A stretch of 64,000 nucleotides of DNA from Microbacterium proteolyticum (GTDB lineage Bacteria; Actinomycetota; Actinomycetes; Actinomycetales; Microbacteriaceae): contig NZ_CP121274.1 of NCBI RefSeq assembly GCF_029639405.1, positions 744,001 through 808,000 of the forward strand, read 5' to 3'. The notes under the pieces are model-generated. The model was not told the origin of the DNA and made no database searches. It was given only the letters and a program-made list of their open reading frames with translations. This document shows positions 51,201 through 60,092 of the stretch, piece after piece; within the stretch, counting starts at the first letter, position 1, and each line of letters begins with the position of its first letter. Made by a program: the position numbers and the translations under genes.

Positions 51201-52589
51201 TCAGGCGCCGCGCAGGCGCTCGGAGAGGTAGGCGTGCAGGCCGTCGAGCGGGATGCGCTCCTGGCCCATCGTGTCGCGGTCGCGGACGGTCACGGCGTTG
51301 TCGTCGAGCGAGTCGAAGTCGATCGTGACGCAGTACGGCGTGCCGATCTCGTCCTGACGGCGGTAGCGGCGGCCGATCGCCCCGGCGTCGTCGAAGTCGA
51401 CGTTCCAGCCGGCCGCGCGCAGAGTGTCGGCGACCTCGCGCGCCAGCGGCGACAGACGCTCGTTGCGCGACAGGGGGAGGACGGCGGCCTTCACCGGCGC
51501 GAGGCGCGGGTCGAGCTTCAGCACCGTGCGGGTGTCGGTGCCGCCCTTCGCGTTGGGCACCTCTTCTTCGCGGTACGCGTCGACGAGGAAGGCCATCATC
51601 GCGCGCGTGAGACCGAAAGACGGCTCGATGACGTACGGGGTGTACTTCTCACCCGAGGCCTGGTCGAAGTACGTGAGGCTCGAGCCCGAGGCATCCGAGT
51701 GGCTCTTCAGGTCGTAATCGGTGCGGTTCGCGACGCCCATGAGCTCGCCCCACTCCTTGCCCGGGAAGCCGAAGCGGTACTCGACGTCGATCGTGCCGGC
51801 GGAGTAGTGCGCGCGGTCGTCTTCGGGGACATCGAACCGCTTCATGTTCTCGGGGTCGATCCCGAGGTCGACGAACCAGTCCCAGCACGCCTCGACCCAG
51901 TGCTCGAACCACTGCTGCGCCTCGGCCGGGGGCGTGAAGTACTCGATCTCCATCTGCTCGAACTCGCGCGTGCGGAAGATGAAGTTGCCGGGGGTGATCT
52001 CGTTGCGGAACGCCTTGCCCACCTGGCCGACGCCGAACGGGGGCTTCCGACGGGATGCCGTGAGCACGTTGGAGAAGTTCACGAAGATGCCCTGCGCGGT
52101 TTCGGGGCGCAGGAAGTACAGGCCCGACTCGTCGTCGACGACGCCGAGGTACGTCTTCACGAGGCCGGAGAACGCCTTCGGCTCGGTGTACTGACCCTTG
52201 GTGCCGCAGTTGGGGCACGGGATGTCGGCGAGGCCGTTCTCGGCCTTGCGACCCTTGCGGGCCTCGAAGTCCTCGATGAGGTTGTCGGAGCGGAAGCGCT
52301 TGTGGCAGTGGAGGCACTCGACCAGCGGGTCGGTGAAGGTCGCGACGTGGCCCGACGCCTCCCACACGCGCTTGGGCAGGATGATGCTCGAGTCGAGGCC
52401 CACCATGTCGCCGCGGCCGCGCACGAACGTCTGCCACCACTGGCGACGGATGTTCTCCTTCAGCTCGGTGCCGAGGGGGCCGTAGTCCCACGCCGAACGC
52501 GAACCGCCGTAGATCTCACCGGCCTGGAACACGAACCCGCGGTGGCGGGCGAGCGAGATGACCTTGTCGAGGCGGGACTGTTCGGCCAC
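51201..52589 (-). CDS. glyS: glycyl-tRNA synthetase, homodimeric type
   Basis: A 462-residue class-II synthetase charging tRNA(Gly). The N-terminus ([20 protein letters not shown]) and [20 protein letters not shown] block are typical of the eukaryote-like alpha-2 GlyRS. Motif 2 appears as [21 protein letters not shown], and a zinc-like CLHCHKRF / CPNCGTKG pair sits near residues 92-160. The C-terminal anticodon-binding domain is present. GTG start with GGAGCC ahead. Independent of the toxin loci, apart from adjacency to the AAA+ gene, whose start lies 4 bp beyond the glyS stop. Confidence 0.96.
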   Translation of the reverse strand: MAEQSRLDKVISLARHRGFVFQAGEIYGGSRSAWDYGPLGTELKENIRRQWWQTFVRGRGDMVGLDSSIILPKRVWEASGHVATFTDPLVECLHCHKRFRSDNLIEDFEARKGRKAENGLADIPCPNCGTKGQYTEPKAFSGLVKTYLGVVDDESGLYFLRPETAQGIFVNFSNVLTASRRKPPFGVGQVGKAFRNEITPGNFIFRTREFEQMEIEYFTPPAEAQQWFEHWVEACWDWFVDLGIDPENMKRFDVPEDDRAHYSAGTIDVEYRFGFPGKEWGELMGVANRTDYDLKSHSDASGSSLTYFDQASGEKYTPYVIEPSFGLTRAMMAFLVDAYREEEVPNAKGGTDTRTVLKLDPRLAPVKAAVLPLSRNERLSPLAREVADTLRAAGWNVDFDDAGAIGRRYRRQDEIGTPYCVTIDFDSLDDNAVTVRDRDTMGQERIPLDGLHAYLSERLRGA

Positions 52590-52646
52590 GGTGGCTCCAA
52601 TGGTCGGGAAAGCTGTGGGTGCGAGCGCGAGTGCGCGGCATCCAGT

Positions 52647-53348
52647 TTATCGAAGCGATCCCGCCGCGCCGGGCCCGCCGTTTCGGGCGTCGTCGCGCTC
52701 GCGGATCCAGTTCTGCAGATAGGGCATCGCGACGTTCGTGGCGTGGGCGGCCAGGGTGGCGCGGGCGGCGTCCGAGAGGGAGTCGAGCGCCGGCGCTGCG
52801 GGGTCGGCGACGTGCGCGATTGGATACGGGAAGCGGTTGCGGAACATGTCCATCCACAGCAGCACGAGATCGCCCTCGTGCGCGATCATCGCGTGGCTGA
52901 ACGAGCCGCGCTCGTGCCGCTCGATCTCCCACCCCCGCTGCGCGGGCCGCGCGGCGTAGTCGGGATCCCCGCCCCAGGACCACCCACCCCGACCACGGAC
53001 GGGCACGCCGTAGCCGAAGCCGTCGAGCGCCGACGCGAGCGCCTCGGGCGTCCACGGGGCCGGGAAGAAGGTCGACAGGCTGACCCGCAGCGCCAGCGGC
53101 GACAGGTGCGTCGGAGCCTCGCCCGAGGTCCGCGGGAGCTCCGCTTCGAGCGCGGCGGCCAGCGCGATCGTCGCGGCCGACGGCTCGCCCCGGTCGAGCA
53201 GCAGCAGGAACGTCTGGAGGGCACGAAGGTAGGTGCGGTGCTCCGCGGCATCCGCGAAGGGCGGGATCGGGATGCCCCCGACGGGCGCCCGCCCCCAGGG
53301 CACGTCGTCGCGGTCGGTCTCCGAGAGTCCCGACCGCGCGCTGCTCAT
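52647..53348 (-). CDS. hypothetical protein, 233 residues
   Basis: Soluble, not recognised. N-terminal GGIPIPPFADAAEHRTYLRA, a helical LLLLDRGEPSAATIALAAAL, then beta-rich DGFGYGVPVRGRGGWSWGGD and DLVLLWMDMFRNRFPYPIAH. The ATG overlaps the stop of the frameshifted OSBS-like gene (ATGA). In an intact state the two would be coupled; with the frameshift its expression may be reduced. Confidence 0.6.
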   Translation of the reverse strand: MSSARSGLSETDRDDVPWGRAPVGGIPIPPFADAAEHRTYLRALQTFLLLLDRGEPSAATIALAAALEAELPRTSGEAPTHLSPLALRVSLSTFFPAPWTPEALASALDGFGYGVPVRGRGGWSWGGDPDYAARPAQRGWEIERHERGSFSHAMIAHEGDLVLLWMDMFRNRFPYPIAHVADPAAPALDSLSDAARATLAAHATNVAMPYLQNWIRERDDARNGGPGAAGSLR

Positions 53349-54483
53349 CGGGTGATCCGCTCGCGGTGCACGGTGAACTCCTCGAGTGCCGCCTCGTCGA
53401 TCTCGACGCCGAGCCCCGGCCCCGTCGGGACGCGCACGTGCCCGTCCTCGATTACCGCGGGCTCGGTGACGATGTCGCGGTCGTAGAAGCGGGCGGATGC
53501 CGAGATGTCACCGGGCAGCAAGAACCCGGGGAGAGCCGCGAGCGCCGCGTTGGCGGCCCGCCCGATGCCCGTCTCGAGCATGCCGCCGCACCACACGGGG
53601 ATCCCGGCCGCACGGCAGCGGTCGTGGATCGCGAGGGCCTCGAGGTAGCCGCCGACACGGCCGGCCTTGATGTTGATGATCGCCGCGGCACCGAGTTGCA
53701 GCGCGTCAGCCGCGGCCTTGTCCGACACGATCGACTCGTCCAGGCACACCGGTGTGGTGAGGCGCTTCGCCAGGGTCGCGTGGTCGACGAGGTCGTCCTC
53801 CTGCAGCGGCTGCTCGATGAGGAGGAGGTCGAAGGCGTCGAGGCCCTGGAGCGTGTCGGCATCCGCGAGGGTGTAGGCGGAGTTGGCATCCACCTGAAGA
53901 GGAATGCCGCCGAACGCCGCCCGCACGGCGGCGGTGTCGTCGATGTCGCGTCCGGGCTTGATCTTGATCTTGATGCGGACGTAGCCCTCGTCGAGGTACC
54001 CGCCGACGGTGTCGACGAGCGCGGCGGGGTCGCGCTGGATGCCGACCGAGACGCCCGAGGGGACGCGGTCTTTCTCGGCACCGAGGTACTGCCCGAGGCT
54101 GCGGCCCTCGGCGCGCAGCGCCGCGTCGATCACGGCGAGTTCGAGCCCGGCCTTGGCCATGCGATGCCCGACGACCGGGGCCAGGATGCCGGCGACCTCC
54201 TCCGGCGCGACCGTGCGGCGCCCGAGCAGGGCCGGCGCGAGGAAGCGGGTCAGGACGTCCCACGCGCCCTGCGTGTACTCGCTGGAGTACGACGGCTCGG
54301 CTCGGCCTGCGTGACCACCTCGCCCCACCCGCGCCCGTCGGGGGTTTCGGTGGTGACGACGATGACCTCGCGCACCGTCTCGGTGCCGAAGGACGTCGTG
54401 AACGGCGACACCAGCGGGATCTGCAGGACGCGAAGCTCCACGGCATCCAGGGTCACGGGGGCGGCGGAGGTGCGGGGCGGCAT
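53345..54483 (-). pseudogene. frameshifted o-succinylbenzoate synthase / N-acylamino-acid racemase-like gene
   Basis: Enolase-superfamily enzyme of the MenC-2/NAAAR group. The N-terminus (AVELRVLQIPLVSPFTTSFG, WGEVVTQAEP) is in one frame and the rest (YSSEYTQGAWDVLTRFLAP to the end) in another. At 54294-54303 the 5-mer GGCTC occurs twice in tandem; removing one copy restores a single frame of about 378 residues. The catalytic residues are intact after the break: RIKIKIKPG, VDANSAY, LLIEQPL, CLDES and IINIKAGRVGG. So the decay is recent, or it is a sequencing error or reversible slippage. Reaction: racemisation of N-acyl amino acids or menaquinone-pathway dehydration; which one is undecided. 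Confidence 0.8.
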
Positions 54484-54574
54484 GAGGGCAGGGTATCGGG
54501 CGCTGTGCGGGTCGGGCTCGCGCCCGCAACGTGCCGGGCTCGCGCCGGCGGCGGGCCGGTGTCGCGCCTGCGGC

Positions 54575-54660
54575 GTGCCGCACTCCGGAGAATTCGCCGT
54601 TCCGACGGCCCCTCGGGCCTCCGACGGCCCGAACACGCACGTTTCTCCGGAGTTCGGCAC
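54575..54660. repeat. 18-bp inverted repeat in divergent gap
   Basis: Arms 54575-54592 and 54643-54660 (GTGCCGCACTCCGGAGAA and TTCTCCGGAGTTCGGCAC) pair at 17 of 18 positions around a 50-nt spacer. The spacer holds CCGACGGCC twice. It lies between divergently transcribed genes, so it is not a simple terminator. Confidence 0.7.
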
Positions 54661-54738
54661 GGGGCGCGGCGGCGAAGCGCGACCGTAACGCCCCCGCCCG
54701 GGCCTGGCAAGGCCGCTCCCCGTCGTCGCGCCCGCGCG

Positions 54739-54744
54739 TAGCGT
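54739..54744 (+). promoter_or_regulatory. -10 (TAGCGT) for SDR gene
   Basis: TAGCGT ends 7 nt before the ATG. No Shine-Dalgarno. Probable leaderless start. Confidence 0.45.
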
Positions 54745-54751
54745 CGCGGGC

Positions 54752-55561
54752 ATGAGCGACTTCACTCCCCGCCACGCGATCGTCACCGGTTCGGACTCGG
54801 GCATCGGCGCGGCCACCGCGCTCGCGCTCGCCGAGGCCGGCCTCGACGTCGCCATCACGTACCACTCCGACAAGGACGGTGCCGAGGAGACGGCCGAGGG
54901 CGTGCGTGCCCGCGGCGGCCGCGCCGTCGTCGCGCAGTTCGACGCCACCGACTTCGGCTCGGTCCCCGGCGCGGTGAACGCCATGGCCGACGAGCTCGGC
55001 GGCCTCGACGTCTTCGTCAACAACGCCGGCGGTGGCATCGGCGGGCCCTTCCTCGACCTCGACCTCGACACGTGGCGCACCGACATCGCCCTGAACCTCG
55101 ACGGCGCGTTCCTCGCCCTGCACACCGCCGCGAAGCGCATGGTCGCGGCCGGGAACGGCGGGCGGCTCATCGCCGTGTCCAGCGTGCACGAGCACCAGCC
55201 GCGCGTCGGCTCGGCGCCGTACGTGGCGGCGAAGCACGGGCTCGGCGGCCTGATCAAGACCATGGCGCTCGAGCTCGGGCAGTACGGCATCACCGCGAAC
55301 GCCGTCGCGCCGGGCGAGATCGCCACCCCCATCAACGACATGGATGCCGAGGATGCCGACCGCATCCACCGTCCCGGCATCCCGCTCGGTCGCCCGGGCA
55401 AGCCGGACGAGGTCGCCGACGTGATCCGTTTCCTCGCGTCGCCGTCGGGTTCGTACGTCACCGGCGCGAGCTGGGTCGTCGACGGCGGGATGCTGCAGAT
55501 GGGCCCGCAGGCGGGATCGCACATGGAGTCGGACGCGTGGCGTTCGGCCGGAAAGGAGTGA
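54752..55561 (+). CDS. short-chain dehydrogenase/reductase (SDR)
   Basis: A 269-residue NAD(P)-dependent oxidoreductase of classical SDR type. Cofactor motif TGSDSGIGAATALALAEAG (residues 12-30), NNAGGGIGGPF, catalytic Ser in SSVHEHQPR and Tyr-x-x-x-Lys in YVAAKHGLGG are all present, ending with TGASWVVDGGMLQMGP. Substrate unknown. It is followed 4 bp later by a small acidic gene. Likely transcribed without a leader. Confidence 0.92.
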   Translation: MSDFTPRHAIVTGSDSGIGAATALALAEAGLDVAITYHSDKDGAEETAEGVRARGGRAVVAQFDATDFGSVPGAVNAMADELGGLDVFVNNAGGGIGGPFLDLDLDTWRTDIALNLDGAFLALHTAAKRMVAAGNGGRLIAVSSVHEHQPRVGSAPYVAAKHGLGGLIKTMALELGQYGITANAVAPGEIATPINDMDAEDADRIHRPGIPLGRPGKPDEVADVIRFLASPSGSYVTGASWVVDGGMLQMGPQAGSHMESDAWRSAGKE

Positions 55562-55565
55562 CGCG

Positions 55566-55775
55566 ATGAGCGACGAGAAGAGCTTCGAAGAGAACCGTCA
55601 CGACCAGTTGACGAGCGCCCCGAAGGCGACGGAGGCCGACGCGGCCCCGCGCATCGACGTCACGAAGCACGACGGCGTCACCCGCATCGACGTGCGCGAC
55701 GACGCGGCCGTGCGTCCCGGCCCCGGGCAGGGCGACCCCGCCGCAGAGAAGGACGTACCCGTCTCGGGCGACTGA
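55566..55775 (+). CDS. small hydrophilic hypothetical protein, 69 residues
   Basis: A strongly charged, probably disordered protein (EKSFEENRHDQLTSAPKATE; GVTRIDVRDDAAVRPGPGQ) with an AAAGGAG ribosome site 6 nt before the ATG. It follows the SDR gene directly and ends 1 bp before the convergent GNAT gene. No family recognised. Confidence 0.6.
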   Translation: MSDEKSFEENRHDQLTSAPKATEADAAPRIDVTKHDGVTRIDVRDDAAVRPGPGQGDPAAEKDVPVSGD

Positions 55776-55776
55776 C

Positions 55777-56469
55777 TCAAACGAGCAGGTACCCGCGCCC
55801 GCCGACGCCGCCGATGCGGAGACCGGATGCCAGGTGCCCTCGGAGCTCATCGCGGACGCGGTGCCGCCACTCGGCGGCTGCGGTCGGGTCGCTGCGGCGG
55901 AGCGCCTCGATGTCATCCGGGATCTCGACGACCGCCCGCACCGCATCGCCGGCGGGCGTGGGGGCGGGCGGCTCGGCCACGGCCCACGACACCATCAGCC
56001 GGTCGGACTCGTCGCCACGATTGACGTCGTCGGGCATCTCGCCGTACTGGTTCACCAGGTACTCGGTGGCGCTCGCGCCGAGGACGGCGAGGTTGAAGTG
56101 CGCGTTGCGGCGGATCAGCGGGTCGAACGTCCAGGTGATGCGGCCGATCCCCCGCTCGAGCGCCCACTCGCGCTGGTGCACCTTGAGTTGACGCCCGAGA
56201 CCGCGCCCCTGGTATCCGGGCAGGATGCCGGTGATGTGCGAGTGCATCGTGCGCTCCGCGGGCGGTCCGAAGAACGCCGCGGACGCCCCGATCATCCGGT
56301 CACCGTCGTACAGGCCGACGACGTAGTTGCCCGAGTGCTCCAACGCCCGCAGGATGTTCGCTGGCATCGTCGCGCGATCCCCCACCCAGACGTCGTCGAA
56401 CACCTGCGCCCCGGCGACGATGGCCTCGAGGGTGTCGAGCGGGCGGATGTCGATGCCGGACGTGCTCAT
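55777..56469 (-). CDS. GNAT-family acetyltransferase
   Basis: A 230-residue protein with the acetyl-CoA-binding motif GILPGYQGRGLGRQLKVHQR (about residues 84-103) and the preceding beta strands (YVVGLYDGDRMIGASAAFFG; MHSHITGILP). Longer than simple GNATs; the C-terminal third has no clear motif. Acceptor unknown. CAGACT lies 6 nt before the ATG on the same strand, another possible leaderless start. Confidence 0.85.
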   Translation of the reverse strand: MSTSGIDIRPLDTLEAIVAGAQVFDDVWVGDRATMPANILRALEHSGNYVVGLYDGDRMIGASAAFFGPPAERTMHSHITGILPGYQGRGLGRQLKVHQREWALERGIGRITWTFDPLIRRNAHFNLAVLGASATEYLVNQYGEMPDDVNRGDESDRLMVSWAVAEPPAPTPAGDAVRAVVEIPDDIEALRRSDPTAAAEWRHRVRDELRGHLASGLRIGGVGGRGYLLV

Positions 56470-56475
56470 GGTCCG

Positions 56476-56481
56476 AGTCTG
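56476..56481 (-). promoter_or_regulatory. possible -10 (CAGACT) for GNAT gene
   Basis: Read on the minus strand, CAGACT is separated from the ATG by 6 nt. Based on spacing only. Confidence 0.35.
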
Positions 56482-56538
56482 GCATCCGCCGCCCGCGCGT
56501 GCCTCGCCCCGTTTGCCCACGGAACACGCTGCGCCCCC

Positions 56539-56616
56539 CCTCGTCCCACTTCTGGCGGATCATGTCCCCCTTCTTGCTGCTCCCGCACGCCGAAACCCGC
56601 ATGAAGTGGGACGAGG
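56539..56616. repeat. 14-bp perfect inverted repeat in divergent gap
   Basis: CCTCGTCCCACTTC (56539-56552) and GAAGTGGGACGAGG (56603-56616) with a 50-nt spacer, between the divergent GNAT and small membrane-protein genes. Same spacing as the repeat at 54575. Confidence 0.7.
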
Positions 56617-56726
56617 ATGCCGCGCCGAGCCACGCGGGATCGCACCGCGGCGTGACGAAGCGCCCGCGCACACCGTCCTATCCGTGAAGCCCCGGATCGC
56701 CCGGGCCCGGACGAGAGGACGACACG

Positions 56727-57131
56727 ATGAGAGCCGGACGCATCACGACCGCCCGCCGACCGCGCGGAGTCCTCGTGACGGCGGGGATCGGAACCGTTCT
56801 CGTCGTCGTCATCGCGGCGGGACTGTTCCTGCCGCTCGTCGGGTTCCTCGCCGGGGCCACGGCATCCACGGTCGGGCTCGTCCCCTTCCCGGCGGCGAGC
56901 GTGACGCTCGTGGCCCTCGCCGGGGTCGTCGTCTGCGTGGGACTCCTCCTCGCTGCCCTGACCCGCCGCCGTACGGCGACCGCGATCGTCTGGACCGTCC
57001 TGGCCGTGATGGTCGCGCTGGCGGTGACGGCGTTCCCGCTGGTCGCCGTGGTCACCGGGTCGGCCGAACGCGCGTCCGACCTGGCGCCCATCGTCGGCGA
57101 CCTGTGGGGCCGCATCACCGGGCAGGGCTGA
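56727..57131 (+). CDS. hypothetical membrane protein, 134 residues
   Basis: Three predicted transmembrane helices (about residues 16-40, 53-75 and 85-107) after a short basic N-terminus (RAGRITTARRPRG). Small Ala/Val/Leu-rich protein without a recognised family. GAGAGGAC precedes the ATG. Convergent with the MFS gene, 9 bp between stops. Confidence 0.65.
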   Translation: MRAGRITTARRPRGVLVTAGIGTVLVVVIAAGLFLPLVGFLAGATASTVGLVPFPAASVTLVALAGVVVCVGLLLAALTRRRTATAIVWTVLAVMVALAVTAFPLVAVVTGSAERASDLAPIVGDLWGRITGQG

Positions 57132-57140
57132 GCCGGCGGG

Positions 57141-58457
57141 TCAGCGCGGGGGCATCCCGCCGACGTGACGGATCGTGCGACCGCGCTCGACAACGATCGC
57201 GATCCCCCCGAGCAGCCACAGCGGCACCTGCGTGAGGAACGCGAGGCGGAAGGCATCCAGGGAGTAGGTGTCGGGGGTGCCGGCACCCTGCACGTCCATC
57301 GCGATACCGATGAAGAGGATCGCGAGGAGCGCGGCGAGGAAGCCGCCGCCGTTCACGATGCCGGTCGCGGTGCTCAGGCGATGGCTGGGCGTGAAGGTGC
57401 GTGCGTGGTCGAACGCGATCATCGACGCCGGGCCACCGGTCGCGAGAGCGAACATCAGCACGATCAGCAGCCACAGGGGCGCCGGTCCCGGCCAGGCCGC
57501 GACGACGATCCAGACGAGCGCCTGGAACACCACGGTGGGCAGCACGAGCCAGCGAGACCGGCGACGCGGATGCCGACTGGACAGGGCTCCGATCACCGGC
57601 CCGCTCACGATGCCGAACAGCACGAAGAGCGTCATGATGCCCGACGCGGTCGCGGGAGGCAGCCCCTCACCGGCGGTGAGGAAGGGGAAGCCCCACAGCA
57701 GCATGAACGCCGTGCCGGCGAAGGGCGTGGCGAAGTGCGACCAGAAACCCAGACGTGTGCCGGGGTGCGCCCACGACTCGCGGAAACCCTGCCGCAGATC
57801 GGCCGCCGAGGTGACGACGCGGATCGTGCCGGTCTGGGTGTCGACCGACGTGTCGACCGCATCGTCGCGCCGCTCGGGCGGACGGTTGCGGATGATCGCG
57901 TACGTGAGGACGGCGAACAGCACGCCGAGCCCCGCGACGCTGCCGAAGGCGACGCTCCAGCTCGTCGCGTGCAGGAGCGCGGCGAGCGGCACGACGGCGA
58001 CGATCTGGCCGAGCTGACCGATGATCCCCGTCAGCTGCACGAGCACCGGTGCCCGTTGCGCCGGGAACCACGTCGCGATCACGCGCAGCACGCTGGGGAA
58101 GATCATCGCGTCGCCCGCGCCGATGAGGACGCGGGCCAGGATGCCGATCCCCACCGCGTCCGCGAACGCCATGACCAACTGGCCCGCCGCCATCAGCAGC
58201 ATGCCGATCGCGATCATCGGTCGTGCGCCGAAGCGGTCGAGCAGCAGTCCGACGGGGATCTGCATCGCGCCGTAGACGAACAGCTGGATCACCGCGAACA
58301 TCGACAGCGCCGACGCGTCGGCCTGGAACCGGGTGGCGGCATCCACGCCCACCGCCGACAGCGACGTGCGGTTGACGATCGACACGACGTAAGCGAGGAC
58401 GCCCACGCCCCACAGCGTCCACGTCCGCCAGCCGGGGCGTTCGAGGCTGCTGATCAC
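57141..58457 (-). CDS. MFS transporter
   Basis: A 438-residue permease with twelve predicted helices. The conserved MFS loop 2-3 motif appears as LLLDRFGARPMIAIG, and the helix-1 region is WGVGVLAYVVSIVNRTSLSA. The general type is the anion/sugar-acid symporter-like group. The GTG start (VISSLERPGW) has an AGGA ribosome site; a 12-codon longer frame is possible. No neighbour points to a substrate. Confidence 0.85.
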   Translation of the reverse strand: MISSLERPGWRTWTLWGVGVLAYVVSIVNRTSLSAVGVDAATRFQADASALSMFAVIQLFVYGAMQIPVGLLLDRFGARPMIAIGMLLMAAGQLVMAFADAVGIGILARVLIGAGDAMIFPSVLRVIATWFPAQRAPVLVQLTGIIGQLGQIVAVVPLAALLHATSWSVAFGSVAGLGVLFAVLTYAIIRNRPPERRDDAVDTSVDTQTGTIRVVTSAADLRQGFRESWAHPGTRLGFWSHFATPFAGTAFMLLWGFPFLTAGEGLPPATASGIMTLFVLFGIVSGPVIGALSSRHPRRRSRWLVLPTVVFQALVWIVVAAWPGPAPLWLLIVLMFALATGGPASMIAFDHARTFTPSHRLSTATGIVNGGGFLAALLAILFIGIAMDVQGAGTPDTYSLDAFRLAFLTQVPLWLLGGIAIVVERGRTIRHVGGMPPR

Positions 58458-58602
58458 GGTGGTTCCTGGGAGAAGAGGGGAGGGATGCCGCACACAGCGG
58501 CATCCACCAGGCTAGTCGCGGGCGCCGACACCGCGGTCCGCGCGGCCGCGCGCGGGTCGGCTGAGGGCGGAGGCGGTGGTCACCGCCGTCACCGGGGCAC
58601 GG

Positions 58603-58608
58603 CAGAAT
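58603..58608 (+). promoter_or_regulatory. -10 (CAGAAT), leaderless purU
   Basis: CAGAAT ends 6 nt before the purU ATG, the same spacing as hemA. No Shine-Dalgarno. Confidence 0.45.
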
Positions 58609-58614
58609 GGTCCG

Positions 58615-59502
58615 ATGGTCTCCGCGAGCCCCCACCTGCAGCCCGATCACGCGTGTCTCATCGTCCACGGCAGCGACACCCCCGGCATCATCGCCGCGGT
58701 CTCGGCTCTCATCGCCCGGCAGGGCGGCAACATCGTCGCCTTCGACCAGTACTCCGACGGCACGCGCGGTGGGGCGTACTTCCAGCGCGTGGTGTTCCAC
58801 CGCCCCGACCTCGCGGCATCCCTGCCCGAGATCCAGGCGGATCTCCACCGCACGCTCCGCGACGGGTTCGAGCTCGAGTGGAAGCTCACCGACCTCGCCA
58901 CCCCGAAGCGCATGGCGATCCTCGCGTCCAAGCAGGACCACTGCCTGCTCGACCTGCTGTGGCGCCACCGCCGCGGCGACCTGCCCGTGAGCATCCCCAT
59001 GGTCGTGTCCAACCACACGACCTCGGCCGAGGACGTCCGCTCGTTCGGCGTGCCGTTCTTCCACGTCCCCTCCACCCCCGGCCCCGACAAGTCGGCATCC
59101 GAGGCCCGCATCCTCGAGCTGCTCGTCGGCAACGTCGACTTCGTCGTGCTCGCGCGGTACATGCAGATCCTCTCGCCCGACTTCCTCGAGAAGATCGGGG
59201 TGCCGGTGATCAACATCCACCACTCCTTCCTGCCCGCCTTCATCGGCGCGGAGCCGTACAAGAAGGCCAAGGAACGCGGCGTCAAGCTCATCGGCGCGAC
59301 CTCCCACTACGTCACGGGCGACCTCGACGAGGGGCCGATCATCGAGCAGGACACGATCCGCGTCACCCACGCCGACTCGGCCGCCGAGCTCGCGCGCCGC
59401 GGTGCCGACGTCGAGCGTCAGGTGCTCTCGCGCGCCGTGCTGTGGCACGCCGAGGACCGCATCATCCGCAGCGGTAACCACACCATCGTCTTCACGTCTT
59501 GA
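58615..59502 (+). CDS. purU: formyltetrahydrofolate deformylase
   Basis: A 295-residue enzyme hydrolysing 10-formyl-THF to formate and THF, supplying formate for purine synthesis. An N-terminal ACT domain (ACLIVHGSDTPGIIAAVSAL) is followed by a formyltransferase-type catalytic domain with PVSIPMVVSNHT, INIHHSFLPAFIGAEPY (catalytic Asn/His) and the Asp in YVTGDLDEGPIIEQD. Length is standard. A longer upstream frame is ignored in favour of the ATG following the -10. Confidence 0.95.
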   Translation: MVSASPHLQPDHACLIVHGSDTPGIIAAVSALIARQGGNIVAFDQYSDGTRGGAYFQRVVFHRPDLAASLPEIQADLHRTLRDGFELEWKLTDLATPKRMAILASKQDHCLLDLLWRHRRGDLPVSIPMVVSNHTTSAEDVRSFGVPFFHVPSTPGPDKSASEARILELLVGNVDFVVLARYMQILSPDFLEKIGVPVINIHHSFLPAFIGAEPYKKAKERGVKLIGATSHYVTGDLDEGPIIEQDTIRVTHADSAAELARRGADVERQVLSRAVLWHAEDRIIRSGNHTIVFTS

Positions 59503-59567
59503 GGCCGGGGTCACCGACCCCCAAAGAGACATTTGACGGTCGGCCCCCGCCGAGCGAGCATCGGGGC

Positions 59568-60092
59568 ATGACCCGCATCGACGAGCTGCGCGCCACCGCG
59601 CACCCCCTCCGGCTCCGAATGCTGTCCCTGCTGACCGGAGCGGCCATGAGCGCCGCCGAGGTCGGGCGGGAGCTCGGCGTTTCGCAGGCGTCGGCGAGCT
59701 ACCACCTCCGCGTGCTCGAGCGGGTGGGTCTGATCCGCGTCGTCGAGACCGTGCGCCTCCGGGGCGGGGATGCCAAGCGCTACCGCCACGAGTCGTCCTC
59801 GCGCCGGATCGATCCCGACGCGCCCCCGGCACCGCGCGTCCCCGCCGAGGACGAGGCGTCCTACGTCGAGGCGCTCATCGACGAGCTGCGGCGCCGCGCA
59901 CGTCGGCGCGCCGAGGGCCCCGGCGTCACGACCGACGCCGAGCTGTGGGTCGATCCCGAGGTGTGGCGACGGGTGGTGCACCACGTCGCCGAGGCCTCTG
60001 CCCTCCTGCACGCCGCCGCCCGGCCGCCGCGGAGCCCCGGGACGCAGCCGGTCTCGATGACGGCGGCGCTCTTCCGACTGGAGCGCCCGTGA
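59568..60092 (+). CDS. ArsR-type winged-helix regulator
   Basis: A 174-residue protein with the ArsR helix-turn-helix at residues 5-75 (TAHPLRLRMLSLLTGAAMSA; LGVSQASASYHLRVLERVGL). The C-terminal part is Arg-rich and helical, with no metal-binding cysteine pair visible. The stop overlaps the following MFS start (GTGA), so it probably controls that transporter. Confidence 0.87.
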   Translation: MTRIDELRATAHPLRLRMLSLLTGAAMSAAEVGRELGVSQASASYHLRVLERVGLIRVVETVRLRGGDAKRYRHESSSRRIDPDAPPAPRVPAEDEASYVEALIDELRRRARRRAEGPGVTTDAELWVDPEVWRRVVHHVAEASALLHAAARPPRSPGTQPVSMTAALFRLERP

